A DNA stretch of 64,000 nucleotides from Sphingobacterium tabacisoli. Its GTDB lineage: Bacteria; Bacteroidota; Bacteroidia; Sphingobacteriales; Sphingobacteriaceae. Position 1 is the first letter of the stretch. Each line of letters starts with the position of its first letter. The notes beneath the pieces are model-generated. The model saw only the letters and a list, made by a program, of their open reading frames with translations. It searched no databases and had not been told where the DNA came from. The stretch spans positions 186,001-250,000 of the forward strand of contig NZ_JAEQMU010000004.1 of the NCBI RefSeq assembly GCF_017908035.1, read 5' to 3'. Shown here one piece after another: positions 49,623-59,075 of the stretch. The position numbers and the translations under genes are program-made.

Positions 49623-49725
49623 TTCATATGTAAATAATTTGTCTTTTAATGGTCATCCGCCAGCTGGCGGATCCAAAACTATATTAATCCGCATTTGTGT
49701 AGCCTCTACTACACGGATATTTCAT
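49622..49725 (-). repeat. Start-codon hairpin repeat, copy 3
   Basis: On the minus strand the element opens with ATGAAATATCCGTGTAG at 49725, folds through GTGTAG/CTACAC and ATCCG/CGGAT (49685-49722), and ends with AAATTATTTACATATGAAA (49640-49622) at the sigma gene start. Its first ATG heads a 13-codon frame (MKYPCSRGYTNAD). Between the two parts lies the 18-bp palindrome at 49655-49672. Confidence 0.6.
49655..49672. repeat. 18-bp perfect palindrome
   Basis: ATCCGCCAGCTGGCGGAT is fully self-complementary. Its core CCGCCAGCTGGCGG corresponds to CCGTCAGTTGACGG at 2460-2473, with changes paired across the dyad except at the centre. Confidence 0.7.
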
Positions 49726-49806
49726 AATCATATATGAGTTAAAAAAATGTGCCTATTACCTAACATGTAACGCCTTCTTTCATGTTGGCGAAAGTAAACA
49801 AGCTGC

Positions 49807-51468
49807 TTATGCGTTCAATAATTCTCGCGCATGCTGAATCGCTGCCTCTCCAGGATTCGTCCCGCTCAGCATTTGTGCGATTTCCATAACACGCTCATCA
49901 TTATTCAACAATTGTATATTAGACTGGGTCTTATCCCCGCGATCTTCTTTATAAACTTTAAAGTGTGCTTTTCCTTTTGAAGCGATTTGCGGTAAATGCG
50001 AGATGGCTAATACCTGCATATGATCTGCCAACCTATCCATTACCTCTCCTACGCGCAATGCTACCTCACCAGATATACCTGTATCTATCTCGTCAAATAT
50101 AATCGTCGGTAGGGCGGATGATTTCGCAACCAAAGATTTAATCGCCAACATAACCCGCGACAGCTCTCCTCCAGACGCTACCTTATGAATAGCTTGCATA
50201 GCCTGTCCTTTATTTGCGGAAAAAAGAAATTGTATAACATCTAGTCCCTTTACACTCATCCGATCACCATCTAACAATTGTAAATCAATCTTCAATTGCG
50301 CATTAGGCATCCCTACCGCACTCAGTGTTTGCTGTACCTCCATCTCCACCCTCGGAATAATAGATTTCCGCCTTTCATGGATATCGCGCCCTAACTGTAG
50401 TACCTTTTGCATTTGCTCTTTCTGCTTATGGGCAAGTTCTTCTACAAGCTGATCTTGGTTTAAAACCATCTGAAGCTTAGTCTCTAATTGTTGGCGGATC
50501 TGGACCAGTTCATTCTCCGAATCTACACGGTGCTTTTTCTGTAGAACATAAATCTCGCTTAAGCGATTATTCACTTCGTCAAGACGTTGTTCATCCAAAT
50601 TAACCGCATTCTCCTGTGTCACCAACTCCTCGGCAATATCCTTGAGTTCAATCAAGGCACTCTGCATTCGCTCTGTCAGCCCCTCAACACCACTAAGGTA
50701 GCGAGTCACATGTTGCACCTGCCCTACACTTTCCTTCAAAAGTGAAATCACATTAGCCTCACCCTCTGACAAAGAATAGCTTGCGGCATTTAGCCCTCGT
50801 TTTATTTCTTCAGCATGTTCCAACTGCTGCTGCTCATCTTCCAATCCCTTGACCTCATCAAGCTGTACATTCACACGCTCCAATTCGTCAAATAAAAACT
50901 GATTATAATCGGCCTCCGCATTCGCACTGTCCAGCTCTTCCCGTACCGTCTTGAGCTGTCTGTCCAAATTCCGTAACTCCTTCAACTCTTCTTTAAACGA
51001 GACCAACCGCTCTTCATTTTCAGCCAGGCTATCCAGAACAAATAATTGAAAATCTTCCGTATTGATCTGCAAAGTGGCATGCTGAGAGTGGATATCAATC
51101 AATTTCTCCCCTAGTCCCTTCAATGTAGCCAGTGTTACGGGCGAATCATTAACAAATGCGCGTGACTTGCCATCTAATAGGATTTCCCTGCGAATAATGG
51201 TTTCGGCTTCGTAGTCTAAGTCTTCTTCTTCAAAGAAGGGTTCTAAGCCATAGGCGGAAATATTAAAATATCCTTCTATAACACATTTTCGCTCTTCACT
51301 AAAAAAAGGACGCCCTTCTACTCTACTCCCTAAAATCAACCCCAAGGCTCCCATCAATATAGATTTACCAGCTCCTGTCTCGCCTGTTATGATATTCAGT
51401 CCTTTGTCGAAAGAAATATCTAAACTATCGATCAGCGCATAGTTTTTTATCAGTAATCGTACTAGCAT
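49807..51468 (-). CDS. recN: DNA repair protein RecN
   Basis: A 553-residue SMC-like ATPase for double-strand break repair. Walker A is in NIITGETGAGKSILMGALGLI (about 26-46); long coiled coils fill about 150-370; the ABC signature is VASGGELSRVMLAIKSL and Walker B is TIIFDEIDTGISGEVA, followed by VLAISHLPQIASKGKAHFKV. The start is the ATG at 51466-51468 (MLVRLLIKNYAL), three codons inside the longest frame. A diverged copy of its final 29 codons lies at 41048-41137. It is 16 bp downstream of the DUF4835 gene. Confidence 0.96.
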   Translation of the reverse strand: MLVRLLIKNYALIDSLDISFDKGLNIITGETGAGKSILMGALGLILGSRVEGRPFFSEERKCVIEGYFNISAYGLEPFFEEEDLDYEAETIIRREILLDGKSRAFVNDSPVTLATLKGLGEKLIDIHSQHATLQINTEDFQLFVLDSLAENEERLVSFKEELKELRNLDRQLKTVREELDSANAEADYNQFLFDELERVNVQLDEVKGLEDEQQQLEHAEEIKRGLNAASYSLSEGEANVISLLKESVGQVQHVTRYLSGVEGLTERMQSALIELKDIAEELVTQENAVNLDEQRLDEVNNRLSEIYVLQKKHRVDSENELVQIRQQLETKLQMVLNQDQLVEELAHKQKEQMQKVLQLGRDIHERRKSIIPRVEMEVQQTLSAVGMPNAQLKIDLQLLDGDRMSVKGLDVIQFLFSANKGQAMQAIHKVASGGELSRVMLAIKSLVAKSSALPTIIFDEIDTGISGEVALRVGEVMDRLADHMQVLAISHLPQIASKGKAHFKVYKEDRGDKTQSNIQLLNNDERVMEIAQMLSGTNPGEAAIQHARELLNA

Positions 51469-51484
51469 AAAATTCAATCAGATT

Positions 51485-52378
51485 TTAGTTCTTCAACTTT
51501 TCATATTTTGACACATTGGTCGGGTCCAGGTCGGCCAATAGATTGAAGACCTTAACACTCTCATTGCCTGGCATCTTCGAAAACAAACCGACAAACTCAT
51601 TCGACTTTGCTGTAAACAATGCATTAGTCAGCACATTTCCCGTATTAGAACGATCTACATCCTTCAATTTCACAAGAAGTTCAGCCATCTTCTTTTTCGC
51701 TTCTATCTCCTTTTCTGCCATCAGATCCAACCCTTCTCTATGATAGGTGTAAGAAAACTCTCGATAAGGAAAATACTTTCTGTCCAATAAATTATTCACC
51801 AGCCAGTATCTATTATCTGTTGCATCCATAGCCCGCCACCCTTCGGTCTGCGTAGACTGCGAATAGTTCACGATATTCCGAGCCCGCCCAAACACACTAG
51901 TCCCGCCCATACTTTTGAAGGTATCCATATCCATTCCTATAATAATCTGCGCATAAAACGCCAATAAAGAAGATAACGTTCCCATATTTTGGTTTTCGTT
52001 AAACTCCAGTTGCTCCCCCTCAGTATAGGTGAAATTAAAATATTTGTCTTTAAAACTCAGAACGGGAGAATTGTAATTCGTCCCGTATACAGGCCGTGCT
52101 GAATTGACTTGCACAGTAGCTTTATACTGACTAACTCCGTCAAAGGAAGAAATCACAATGTTGAAGCTGCAATCTATACGTTCCTCCGGTTTGACTTTAT
52201 GATCCGTCCAGGATCGATTGTTTAAATAATCAGAAACGACCTTTTTCAAAAAATCTATAGTGCGTGAGTTTGCATTTTGAACCTGAGGCGCTGAGATTTC
52301 AACTCGCGCCAACAACTCCTGTCCCCACGATAAGCAATAAAAATGAACAAAAAATAAGGTGAAAAGAATCCGAACCAT
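51485..52378 (-). CDS. DUF4835 family exported protein
   Basis: A 297-residue protein with signal peptide (about 1-19, ending CLSWGQ). The body matches the Bacteroidota DUF4835 family: ELLARVEISAPQVQNANSRT at the N-terminus, FNIVISSFDGVSQYKATVQV, ARPVYGTNYNSPVLSFKDKY, and a helical C-terminal half. Function is unknown; the family usually sits next to recN or coenzyme A genes, and here recN follows at 16 bp on the same strand. Confidence 0.88.
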   Translation of the reverse strand: MVRILFTLFFVHFYCLSWGQELLARVEISAPQVQNANSRTIDFLKKVVSDYLNNRSWTDHKVKPEERIDCSFNIVISSFDGVSQYKATVQVNSARPVYGTNYNSPVLSFKDKYFNFTYTEGEQLEFNENQNMGTLSSLLAFYAQIIIGMDMDTFKSMGGTSVFGRARNIVNYSQSTQTEGWRAMDATDNRYWLVNNLLDRKYFPYREFSYTYHREGLDLMAEKEIEAKKKMAELLVKLKDVDRSNTGNVLTNALFTAKSNEFVGLFSKMPGNESVKVFNLLADLDPTNVSKYEKLKN

Positions 52379-52403
52379 ATGTATTTAAATATCTAAATCA
52401 AAC

Positions 52404-52440
52404 TTAGATAAAATGCTTTATATTCACGAATTTGAAATTG
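52404..52440 (+). repeat. Dispersed repeat of the MLxIHE type, copy 2
   Basis: This is the second copy of the element at 31071-31110, with ATGCTTTRTATTCACGAA and its TTAGAYAAA lead. The ATG at 52413 opens a 12-codon frame (MLYIHEFEIEII). It lies about 40 bp before the SprT-like gene, same strand. Confidence 0.5.
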
Positions 52441-52481
52441 AAATAATCTGAATCTGAAAAGAAAACGATATGTTTGCAATC

Positions 52482-53099
52482 ATGTCAGACTTTAGCAAAC
52501 AACTGAGTAAATATATGCCTGAGGCTGCAGCTCCCATTATCTCCCAATGGATCAATGATACTTCATGCCGCTTTAAAGTAACCCGAAGCCGCAAGACTAA
52601 ATTAGGAGATTATAGAGCCCCTTTTAGAGGTAGCCCTCATCAGATTACGGTAAACCACGACCTCAACCCTTACTCTTTCTTAATCACGAGTATCCATGAA
52701 TTTGCTCACCTAAAGACTTATCAGGATTATAAAAGCACGGTCAAACCACATGGTAAAGAGTGGAAACAGAACTTTGCTACGCTCATACTGCCTTTTATTA
52801 AACTGTCTATATTCCCCACGGATCTACTCATCGCGATTTCGTCTTATATGAGCAACCCCTCGGCCTCATCATGTACAGATCTAAATCTATACCGTGCGTT
52901 AAAAAAACATGACACTCAAAACACCAACGGCGCGACGGTGGTGGAAGAACTTCCTCTCCATGCGATTTTCACCTTAAAAAATGGGCGGAAATTCAAAAAA
53001 ATGGAAAAGGTCCGAAAGCGTTACAAATGCATTGAAATAGATACCGACAAAATATACCTGTTTCATCCTATTGCCGAAGTCTTCCTCTCTGAAGATTAA
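52482..53099 (+). CDS. SprT-like zinc protein
   Basis: A 205-residue protein with the metal motif HEFAH (about 68-72, in FLITSIHEFAHLKTYQDYKS) typical of SprT-like zincins, and a later His in PHGKEWKQNF as third ligand. Some relatives (Spartan/SprT) degrade DNA-protein crosslinks, but bacterial members are little studied. The longest frame starts at 52470, yet those four codons coincide with a TATGTTTG promoter box (52469-52476), so I use the ATG at 52482. Confidence 0.82.
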   Translation: MSDFSKQLSKYMPEAAAPIISQWINDTSCRFKVTRSRKTKLGDYRAPFRGSPHQITVNHDLNPYSFLITSIHEFAHLKTYQDYKSTVKPHGKEWKQNFATLILPFIKLSIFPTDLLIAISSYMSNPSASSCTDLNLYRALKKHDTQNTNGATVVEELPLHAIFTLKNGRKFKKMEKVRKRYKCIEIDTDKIYLFHPIAEVFLSED

Positions 53100-53205
53100 G
53101 TTCCTATTGTAAGAGCCTCTTATCAATAGCTCAAATTATGGGAAAAATATTGTAATTTTAGAGTTTGCAATCCACAATACTATACTTTAAACAGCATATT
53201 CACAT

Positions 53206-54867
53206 ATGAACAAACAGCTATTCATCACCTTATCTACATTCTTTATATGCATTGGATGTACGCAAACCAACAGCACTTCATACGATGCATCGGGCATTGA
53301 TAGCACTGCTATTGCCGCTATAGACATGGACAGTTATGCTAATAATGTAGCTAATCTAGCCTCTGATAAATTTGAAGGAAGAATGCCATTTACCAAAGGA
53401 GACAGTCTTACGGTCGATTACATCAAAAATCAATTTATTGCGCTAGGATTACAGCCCGGAAATGGCGACTCTTTTTTCCAAGAGGTACCTATGGTCGAGA
53501 TATCGTCCAAACCTGTAACCTCAACACTTACATTTAAAGGCAAAAACGGCTCTCTATCCGCTCAATATCTGGATGATTATGTCATCGGTACGAGGCGATT
53601 GGAAGAACATACTGATATTGCATCTACGGATTTGGTATTTGCGGGTTTTGGAATTGTAGCGCCTGAATACAATTGGAATGACTACGCCGACCTTGATGTA
53701 AAAGGCAAGACCGTAGTTGTCTTAGCTTCTGATCCCGGACACTATGACAAACAGCTATTCAAAGCCGATACAATGACCTATTATGGACGATGGACCTATA
53801 AATTTGAAGAAGCTGGTCGACAAGGTGCCACAGGTGTACTAATCATCCATGATACCAAAGCTGCGAGTTACGGTTGGGATGTGGTCCGCTCGGGATGGAG
53901 TGGCCCTCAAATGGACCTCGATGACAAAAATACAGCAGATCCAAAACCACAATATGAAGGATGGATATCGGCAAAAACTGCACAGCAGTTATTTAAACTC
54001 TCTGGAATAAGCACCGATGCAATCGAATCTGCTAAAAAACCGGGATTTAAAGCGATCCCTCTAGCTATTTCAACGGCAGTACAGTTGAAGAATACGTTAA
54101 AATATGCCAAATCTAACAACGTCATTGCGAAACTAGAGGGAACCAAAAGAGCCGACGAAACCATTATCTATACGGCCCACTGGGATCACCTAGGAATAGG
54201 GGAAGCAGTAAACGGCGATTCTATTTATAATGGAGCAATAGACAATGCAGCGGGAGTCTCTGCATTATTTGAAATAGCGAGAGCTTTTCAAGCTGCTAAG
54301 GTAAAACCGGAGCGGACTATTATCTTTATGGCTGTGACTGCCGAAGAGCAAGGTTTATTGGGATCGGCACATTATAGCAACAATCCAATCTATCCCATCA
54401 ACAAAACTGTCGCTAACCTAAATATGGACGCATTCAGTCCCTTAGGAGAAACAAAAGATGTCTCTATTGTCGGATTTGGACAAACGGAAATCGACGACTA
54501 TGTCATACAATCCGCTAATAAGTTCGGGCGGACAGTACACGGTGAGAAAAATCCAACATCAGGTGGCTTCTATAGATCAGACCATTTCAATTTTGTAAAA
54601 AAAGGTATCCCTGGTCTCTTTATGGGGAGCGGTACTGAATTGGTATCTACTGATACGGTACAAATCAATAAACGAAGAACAGCCCTATCGGACCGATACC
54701 ATGCGCCATCTGATGAATTAGATGATAATTGGGATTTTGAAGGAATACGAGCAGACATTAAGTTGTTTTTTGATATTGGGTACACCTTAAGTATGGAAAA
54801 AACGTTCCCACAGTTCAAAATTATGTCAGAATTTCGTGAATTAGGAGAGAAACGATTAACAAAGTAG
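53206..54867 (+). CDS. M28 family metallopeptidase with PA domain
   Basis: A 553-residue exported lipoprotein (lipobox ICIGC, Cys near 18). A PA-domain insertion (about 120-270, TDLVFAGFGIVAPEYNWNDY) interrupts the peptidase. The two-zinc M28 core is complete: YTAHWDHLGIG (His, Asp), GAIDNAAGVSALFEIARAF, AEEQGLLGSAHY (catalytic Glu and Glu ligand), NLNMDAFSP and a final His in LSDRYHAPSDELD. It is an aminopeptidase-type enzyme of the periplasm or cell surface. It stands alone with 106 bp upstream. Confidence 0.92.
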   Translation: MNKQLFITLSTFFICIGCTQTNSTSYDASGIDSTAIAAIDMDSYANNVANLASDKFEGRMPFTKGDSLTVDYIKNQFIALGLQPGNGDSFFQEVPMVEISSKPVTSTLTFKGKNGSLSAQYLDDYVIGTRRLEEHTDIASTDLVFAGFGIVAPEYNWNDYADLDVKGKTVVVLASDPGHYDKQLFKADTMTYYGRWTYKFEEAGRQGATGVLIIHDTKAASYGWDVVRSGWSGPQMDLDDKNTADPKPQYEGWISAKTAQQLFKLSGISTDAIESAKKPGFKAIPLAISTAVQLKNTLKYAKSNNVIAKLEGTKRADETIIYTAHWDHLGIGEAVNGDSIYNGAIDNAAGVSALFEIARAFQAAKVKPERTIIFMAVTAEEQGLLGSAHYSNNPIYPINKTVANLNMDAFSPLGETKDVSIVGFGQTEIDDYVIQSANKFGRTVHGEKNPTSGGFYRSDHFNFVKKGIPGLFMGSGTELVSTDTVQINKRRTALSDRYHAPSDELDDNWDFEGIRADIKLFFDIGYTLSMEKTFPQFKIMSEFRELGEKRLTK

Positions 54868-54930
54868 TACTTTTGACGGAATCATTATTAAAGAAGAGAA
54901 AAACAAAAGAGAGAAATTAAATTATAAATC

Positions 54931-55356
54931 ATGTTAACAGGAATGAAACACCTACACTCTACATTAGCTATCATCTTATTGATTGCTTTAGTTATTTCGA
55001 TTGTAATCACAGCATCAAATTATTTCAAAGCAAAACCTTACAACCGTAAAGTAGCATTAATCGGCTTTATCAGTGCACACCTTCAGTTGTTGATTGGTCT
55101 AATTTACTTCTTCACACTTAAATACCACACGATGTTCTCTGCAGGCATAATGAAAAGTCCTGAATTACGCTTTAAAGTAATTGAGCATCCATTGACGATG
55201 CTTATCGCTATTGTATTGATCACAATTGGGTATTCAAAAGCAAAAAAAGCAAAAGAAAGCTATGCAGCAAACAGAACTGTCTTTATTATGTATACAATCG
55301 GATTGATACTAATACTATCTAGAGTTCCTTGGTCTACATGGTCTATATTCAACTAA
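54931..55356 (+). CDS. Four-helix membrane protein (cytochrome b-like arrangement)
   Basis: A 141-residue membrane protein with four helices (about 8-28, 42-62, 86-104, 116-134). Histidines sit at helix ends: MKHLHSTLAI near 6-9, ISAHLQLLIG near 50, KVIEHPLTML near 86. This spacing recalls small heme-binding cytochrome b membrane proteins, but no family is certain. A second ATG four codons in (54943) is an alternative start. It has a good terminator. Confidence 0.7.
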   Translation: MLTGMKHLHSTLAIILLIALVISIVITASNYFKAKPYNRKVALIGFISAHLQLLIGLIYFFTLKYHTMFSAGIMKSPELRFKVIEHPLTMLIAIVLITIGYSKAKKAKESYAANRTVFIMYTIGLILILSRVPWSTWSIFN

Positions 55357-55357
55357 T

Positions 55358-55391
55358 AAAAAAGGCATCGAAATAATCGATGCCTTTTTTA
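55358..55391. terminator. Bidirectional terminator
   Basis: A 14-bp stem (AAAAAAGGCATCGA against TCGATGCCTTTTTT, loop of five) with A and T runs serves both the membrane-protein gene and the convergent DUF4139 gene. Confidence 0.88.
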
Positions 55392-55404
55392 TTAGACGAG
55401 AAGC

Positions 55405-57012
55405 TTAGTTAAAATCTAAGGTCTTATCCTTTGGCGATTTCACCAAGTAGCTTATTCTATACGTTTGTGTTTCATTTGGCTTCACACGGAGCATCCAAGT
55501 CACAATTCCTGTTTCTGTGTTAACCTGCCCAGACTTGGCTTCTAAAAGTTCCACCTCAATAGATTTGTCCGTAGAAATAGGAAATTGATCCTTCAATAGG
55601 ATATCCACTTCACTCGCTTTGTTGTTCCTCACTTTAATCTCATAGGTAAACACCTGTCTTTTCCAGCTACCTGAAATCTGTGTACTCTTTTGATCCATTA
55701 TCCGTTCTCTTTTTATAGATATCCCCTTATCCCGACCAAGACTAAGATTCAATGTATCCACAGTTACGTTCGGGTTGATGTAGGACTTACCCACAAACAT
55801 ATTTTCGAAAGAAACATTCGCCTCACCTGGTATAAGGTTTAATTTCTGAAAATCGGTAATCTCAGCCATCAAGAAAGCATCCTTATCCAATTTAGGCACG
55901 GCATAATACTTATAAATAGCCGGCTGTGAAAACTCTTTCAGTGCTACGCTATGAGGTTGTCCGTTTGACAAGATAGTATAAGGAACCTCAATATCGAAAG
56001 TCGTACTCAACTGATTTTCGACCATATTAATGGCTGGAGTGGCAAGCTCTTCAACGTACTTAGCATCTGCTACTACCTCTGCCCGTATAGACTTTGCACT
56101 CATAGATTGTATCTTATTCTGCGCTCTATTTTGTACACTTAAATTTGAAAAAATCGCATCATCTAGGTTACGGATTACAGCATAAGAAGGTGATAGGACT
56201 GGCGCGGTTCCTCCTACGGCAGGATTACCGGTTGACAGAATCAACTTCGCGTTCCGCCAATCCACTCCTGAGCTTTGCGAGACGCCAGCCTTATAATACA
56301 TTTTCAATGGAGCCGATACAGAAGCAGCCTTCAAGTCGTAATAAGCTTGCCAGCTGGCGGCAGAAGTCATATAACGTACTTCCATTGAAACATTCCCACT
56401 GCGGGTGGAAGTAATTTGCAACTTAAGCTGACCTCCATTTCCGGTGTACAGACGTAATCCCTCCCGGACTTTAGCTATCCGTTTATCCAACTGTTCGATT
56501 TCTTTGCTCAGGGAGGATATATCCTTATTAAGATTTACCGATTTAAGCTGATAATAGTCCACCAGCTTCGATAGGTCTGCGATATCAATCTTACCATCTC
56601 CACCGCCCAACAAATTCTGGTTTGTCAAAATCTGTAAAGCTCCTCGCGCTGCATCTAGTTTATTTCCTAACAATTCTCTGTCGGCCGTAAACAAATCCAA
56701 TGAATCCTTGAGCTTTTGATGGGCAGGATTCGTGACCTGTACATCTTCAGCCCGTGTCTTGGCTATGGATAGTATAGAAAGATAGTCGGGCCCACTAATC
56801 TGGATATTCCGTTCATCCAAATCGCTGGCCACATTATTGATCACCAAATCACTACTACCTACTGGTAGGTTTACCTGAATGCGATTCTGCACCTGAGCCC
56901 CATTGGCATAGACCGTTACTTCTTTTACTTCTGCGGTTGCACTGAGCTTGTTTTGTGCAATACCAGGCAATACCATGCCGAAAAATGAAACACAAAAAAC
57001 AATTTTTTTCAT
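55405..57012 (-). CDS. DUF4139 domain (mucoidy-inhibitor-like) exported protein
   Basis: A 535-residue protein with signal peptide (MKKIVFCVSFFGMVLPGIAQ). An N-terminal DUF4140-like segment (about 30-130, EVTVYANGAQVQNRIQVNLP) and a coiled coil (about 150-190) lead into the DUF4139 beta-rich domain (about 205-535: YMTSAASWQAYYDLKAASV, WRNAKLILSTGNPAVGG, YKYYAVPKLDKDAFLMAEI and RVKPNETQTYRISYLV). Biochemical role unknown; the family name comes from fungal mucoidy work. The start at 57010-57012 fits the signal sequence. Confidence 0.88.
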   Translation of the reverse strand: MKKIVFCVSFFGMVLPGIAQNKLSATAEVKEVTVYANGAQVQNRIQVNLPVGSSDLVINNVASDLDERNIQISGPDYLSILSIAKTRAEDVQVTNPAHQKLKDSLDLFTADRELLGNKLDAARGALQILTNQNLLGGGDGKIDIADLSKLVDYYQLKSVNLNKDISSLSKEIEQLDKRIAKVREGLRLYTGNGGQLKLQITSTRSGNVSMEVRYMTSAASWQAYYDLKAASVSAPLKMYYKAGVSQSSGVDWRNAKLILSTGNPAVGGTAPVLSPSYAVIRNLDDAIFSNLSVQNRAQNKIQSMSAKSIRAEVVADAKYVEELATPAINMVENQLSTTFDIEVPYTILSNGQPHSVALKEFSQPAIYKYYAVPKLDKDAFLMAEITDFQKLNLIPGEANVSFENMFVGKSYINPNVTVDTLNLSLGRDKGISIKRERIMDQKSTQISGSWKRQVFTYEIKVRNNKASEVDILLKDQFPISTDKSIEVELLEAKSGQVNTETGIVTWMLRVKPNETQTYRISYLVKSPKDKTLDFN

Positions 57013-57173
57013 ACGATATTCTGTTTTAATAACCATTTTGAATCTACGATTTGACTAGGGATGCACAATCCATACCAATTCCATAATCGACAACAATTAA
57101 AAATGCAAATAATACCCCTAAATATTCAAAATTCACTACCTTTACGAATAAACATTATGAAATTCAATTAAAG

Positions 57174-58022
57174 ATGAGTGTAGATATTAACAATCTCGAG
57201 CAAATCGCTTCTCAGGTAAGACGTGACATCGTACGTATGGTACATGCCTGTCAATCTGGTCACCCAGGAGGGTCTTTAGGATGTGCAGACTACTTTGTAG
57301 CGCTGTATTTTCACGCCATGAAACATGATACTTCTTTCCAAATGGATGGAAAAAACGAAGACTTATTTTTCTTGTCCAATGGACATATCTCCCCTGTGTT
57401 TTATAGCACCCTAGCTAGAGTTGGTTATTTTCCGGTGAGTGAACTAGCTACTTTCCGCAAACTCAATACTCGTCTGCAAGGCCACCCTACTACCCATGAG
57501 CATCTTCCGGGAATACGCGTTGCCTCAGGATCTCTTGGACAAGGACTATCCGTAGCAATAGGTGCTGCACAAGCTAAAAAATTAAACAACGACAATAGCT
57601 TAGTCTACGTCTTGATGGGAGACGGAGAGCTACAGGAAGGCCAAGTCTGGGAAGCAGCAATGTATGCCCCTCATAATAAAGTAGACAATATAATCGCTAC
57701 AGTCGATTATAATGGAGCTCAGATCGATGGACCGACCAATCAAGTGTTATCACTTGGAAACCTGAGAGCAAAATGGGAAGCTTTTGGATGGGACGTATTA
57801 GATGTGACCAAAGGAAATGATATGACTGCAGTGATAGCAGGCTTAGACGAAGCAAAATCCCGTACTGGAAAAGGAAGACCTGTTGTTATACTATTGCATA
57901 CAGAAATGGGTTTTGGCGTAGATTATATGATGGGAACACATAAATGGCATGGTGCAGCACCTAACGACGAACAGTTAGCGTCTGCTCTAAACCAAATCCC
58001 AAGAACTTTAGGGGATTATTAA
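57174..58022 (+). CDS. Transketolase, N-terminal subunit
   Basis: A 282-residue thiamin-diphosphate-binding subunit: HPGGSLGCADYFVALYFH, FFLSNGHISPVFYS, LPGIRVASGSLGQGLSVAIG, and the cofactor/metal motif VLMGDGELQEGQVWEAAMYA with VDYNGAQIDG. It needs the C-terminal partner encoded next for activity; together they shift two-carbon units in the pentose phosphate pathway. A TACCTTTA box (57137-57144) gives a leader of about 25 bases. The gene pair is separated by a 94-bp spacer with a large hairpin. Confidence 0.94.
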   Translation: MSVDINNLEQIASQVRRDIVRMVHACQSGHPGGSLGCADYFVALYFHAMKHDTSFQMDGKNEDLFFLSNGHISPVFYSTLARVGYFPVSELATFRKLNTRLQGHPTTHEHLPGIRVASGSLGQGLSVAIGAAQAKKLNNDNSLVYVLMGDGELQEGQVWEAAMYAPHNKVDNIIATVDYNGAQIDGPTNQVLSLGNLRAKWEAFGWDVLDVTKGNDMTAVIAGLDEAKSRTGKGRPVVILLHTEMGFGVDYMMGTHKWHGAAPNDEQLASALNQIPRTLGDY

Positions 58023-58044
58023 TTTTAATAGACTTTTAGAAATC

Positions 58045-58101
58045 AGATAGTAGAAATAAGAGTATAATCAGCGCTGATTAAGATTCTCTTATCTCCTATC
58101 T
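58045..58101. repeat. Nested hairpin between the two transketolase genes
   Basis: Three sets of complementary arms are nested: AGATAG (58045-58050) with CTATCT (58096-58101), ATAAGAG (58056-58062) with CTCTTAT (58086-58092), and the perfect palindrome AATCAGCGCTGATT (58066-58079). No T run follows, so it is not a standard terminator. Confidence 0.7.
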
Positions 58102-58116
58102 CACATCTATAATATA

Positions 58117-59070
58117 ATGAAAAAATATACTTTTACAGAATCTAAAGATACACGCTCGGGTTTTGGAGCGGGCCTGTTAGAAGCAGGCAAAATAAACAGC
58201 AATGTCGTAGCACTTTGCGCCGATTTGATCGGTTCACTAAAGATGGAAGCTTTTATTAAAGAGTTTCCAGAGCGTTTTTTCCAAATCGGAATTGCTGAAG
58301 CTAATATGATCGGCATTGCCGCGGGACTTACGATCGGCGGAAAAATTCCGTTTACCGGAACGTTTGCTAACTTTTCTACAGGACGTGTATACGACCAAAT
58401 TCGTCAATCAGTAGCTTACTCTGGGAAAAATGTTAAAATCTGTGCTTCGCATGCTGGACTTACACTAGGTGAAGATGGCGCTACGCACCAGATTTTGGAA
58501 GACATCGGTTTGATGAAAATGTTGCCAGGTATGACAGTAATCAATACCTGTGACTACAATCAGACCAAAGCAGCGACTATCGCACTAGTGAACCATGAAG
58601 GCCCAGTCTATTTACGATTTGGCCGTCCGGTAGTACCAAACTTTACCCCTGCTGACCAGACCTTTGAAATAGGAAAAGCAATCTTACTTAACGAAGGGAC
58701 AGATGTTACCATTATTGCAACAGGTCATCTAGTTTGGGAGGCCATACAAGCTGGTGAAGAACTTGAAAAATTAGGCATCAACGCAGAGATTATCAATATC
58801 CACACCATAAAACCACTAGACGAGGAGGCGATTTTAAAATCTGTAGCCAAAACTAGGTGTGTCGTAACCGCAGAAGAGCACAACCGCCTAGGCGGACTTG
58901 GAGATAGTGTCGCACAGGTACTTGCTCAAAAACTACCTACACCTCAAGAATATGTTGCTGTAAACGATAGTTTTGGAGAATCCGGTACACCGGCGCAACT
59001 AATGGAAAAATATGGCCTAAATGCCAACAGCATTGTTGCTGCAGCACGTAAAGCTATCAGTAGAAAGTAA
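58117..59070 (+). CDS. Transketolase, C-terminal subunit
   Basis: A 317-residue subunit with the pyrimidine-binding and C-terminal transketolase domains: FQIGIAEANMIGIAAGLTIG (the glutamate activates thiamin diphosphate), PFTGTFANFSTGRVYDQIRQ, CASHAGLTLGEDGATHQILE and YLRFGRPVVPNF, then a C-terminal domain with TAEEHNRLGGLGD. Splitting transketolase into two genes is common in archaea and in this phylum. The start is at an ATG after the hairpin spacer. Confidence 0.94.
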   Translation: MKKYTFTESKDTRSGFGAGLLEAGKINSNVVALCADLIGSLKMEAFIKEFPERFFQIGIAEANMIGIAAGLTIGGKIPFTGTFANFSTGRVYDQIRQSVAYSGKNVKICASHAGLTLGEDGATHQILEDIGLMKMLPGMTVINTCDYNQTKAATIALVNHEGPVYLRFGRPVVPNFTPADQTFEIGKAILLNEGTDVTIIATGHLVWEAIQAGEELEKLGINAEIINIHTIKPLDEEAILKSVAKTRCVVTAEEHNRLGGLGDSVAQVLAQKLPTPQEYVAVNDSFGESGTPAQLMEKYGLNANSIVAAARKAISRK

Positions 59071-59075
59071 TTCAA

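Noticed and set aside
56346-56360. GCCAGCTGGCGG-like word inside the DUF4139 gene, resembling the dispersed palindrome.
   Set aside because: It lies in conserved coding sequence (SAASWQAYY) and lacks the outer part of the dyad.
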